DNA of 6,048 nt from Magnetococcales bacterium. Its GTDB lineage: Bacteria > Pseudomonadota > Magnetococcia > Magnetococcales > JADFWU01. The stretch spans positions 1 to 6,048 of the forward strand of contig JADFWU010000093.1 of the NCBI GenBank assembly GCA_015234045.1, written 5' to 3'. The notes under the pieces were generated by a model that was given only the letters and a program-made list of their open reading frames with translations, did not search any database and was not told the DNA's origin. This document shows, piece by piece, positions 5,934 to 6,048 of this stretch (the stretch's first letter is position 1; each line of letters begins with the position of its first letter). Made by a program: the position numbers and the translations under genes.

Positions 5934-6048
5934 TTTCGATCCAAAACTTGACAATGAATCATAACCTGAGAGGAAGCCCTGGTGATGTTTTTGCGCCGCT
6001 TTTGATATGCGAAGCAGATCATCAGAGCAAAAATGTCACCAGGGCTGG
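5934..6048 (+). repeat. Interspersed repeat, copy C (stem intact, cut by window end)
   Basis: It starts TTTCGATCCAAAACTTGACA and follows copy A closely through the centre. It keeps both arms of an internal stem: AGCCCTGGTGATGTTTTTGC (5975-5994) and GCAAAAATGTCACCAGGGCT (6027-6046). Of the 20 paired positions 18 are Watson-Crick and 2 are G-T, so the RNA form is fully paired around a 32-base loop. The window ends at GGGCTGG. By comparison with copy B about 30 more bases should follow, ending in AGACGAAA, for a full length near 145 bp. This is probably the form closest to the parent element. Confidence 0.75.

Overview
The window looks like an ordinary stretch of proteobacterial chromosome with mid-range base composition. 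Sensor architecture and codon style would fit a gammaproteobacterium or a Magnetococcus-like lineage, but the sequence alone does not fix the taxon. It has three complete genes, one gene tail, and two intergenic regions containing dispersed repeats.

Layout, left to right. (1) Positions 1-186 are the last 61 codons of an unrecognised + strand gene, followed six bases later by a strong stem-loop (193-228) that probably ends its transcript. (2) Positions 238-376 hold copy A of a short interspersed repeat whose ends form imperfect inverted repeats (TTTCGATCC.../...AGACGAAA). (3) Positions 411-1442 encode an ATP-grasp ligase-like protein, and positions 1435-2205 encode a class I SAM-dependent methyltransferase. 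The two frames overlap by 8 bases, so this is almost certainly one translation-coupled unit. (4) On the opposite strand, 5467 down to 2177, lies a 1096-residue hybrid sensor histidine kinase: TM, CHASE, TM, PAS, PAS, GAF, HisKA, HATPase, receiver. Its 3' end overlaps the methyltransferase 3' end by 29 bases. (5) Positions 5468-6048 have no convincing gene. They hold the kinase 5' region, repeat copy B (internally deleted), a perfect 30-bp inverted-repeat hairpin element abutting it, and repeat copy C, which still has a 20-bp internal stem and runs off the window.

How it may work together. The ATP-grasp/methyltransferase pair suggests a two-step modification (ATP-driven amide or ester bond formation plus methylation) of an unknown small molecule or peptide; this is inference from families only. 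The kinase is convergent to the pair and has no response regulator or HPt partner in the window, so a regulatory link is not shown. The most unusual material is the repeat family: three same-orientation copies in 6 kb in different states (right stem arm decayed, stem deleted, stem intact), with a reading frame that stays open in the two copies that keep the central segment.
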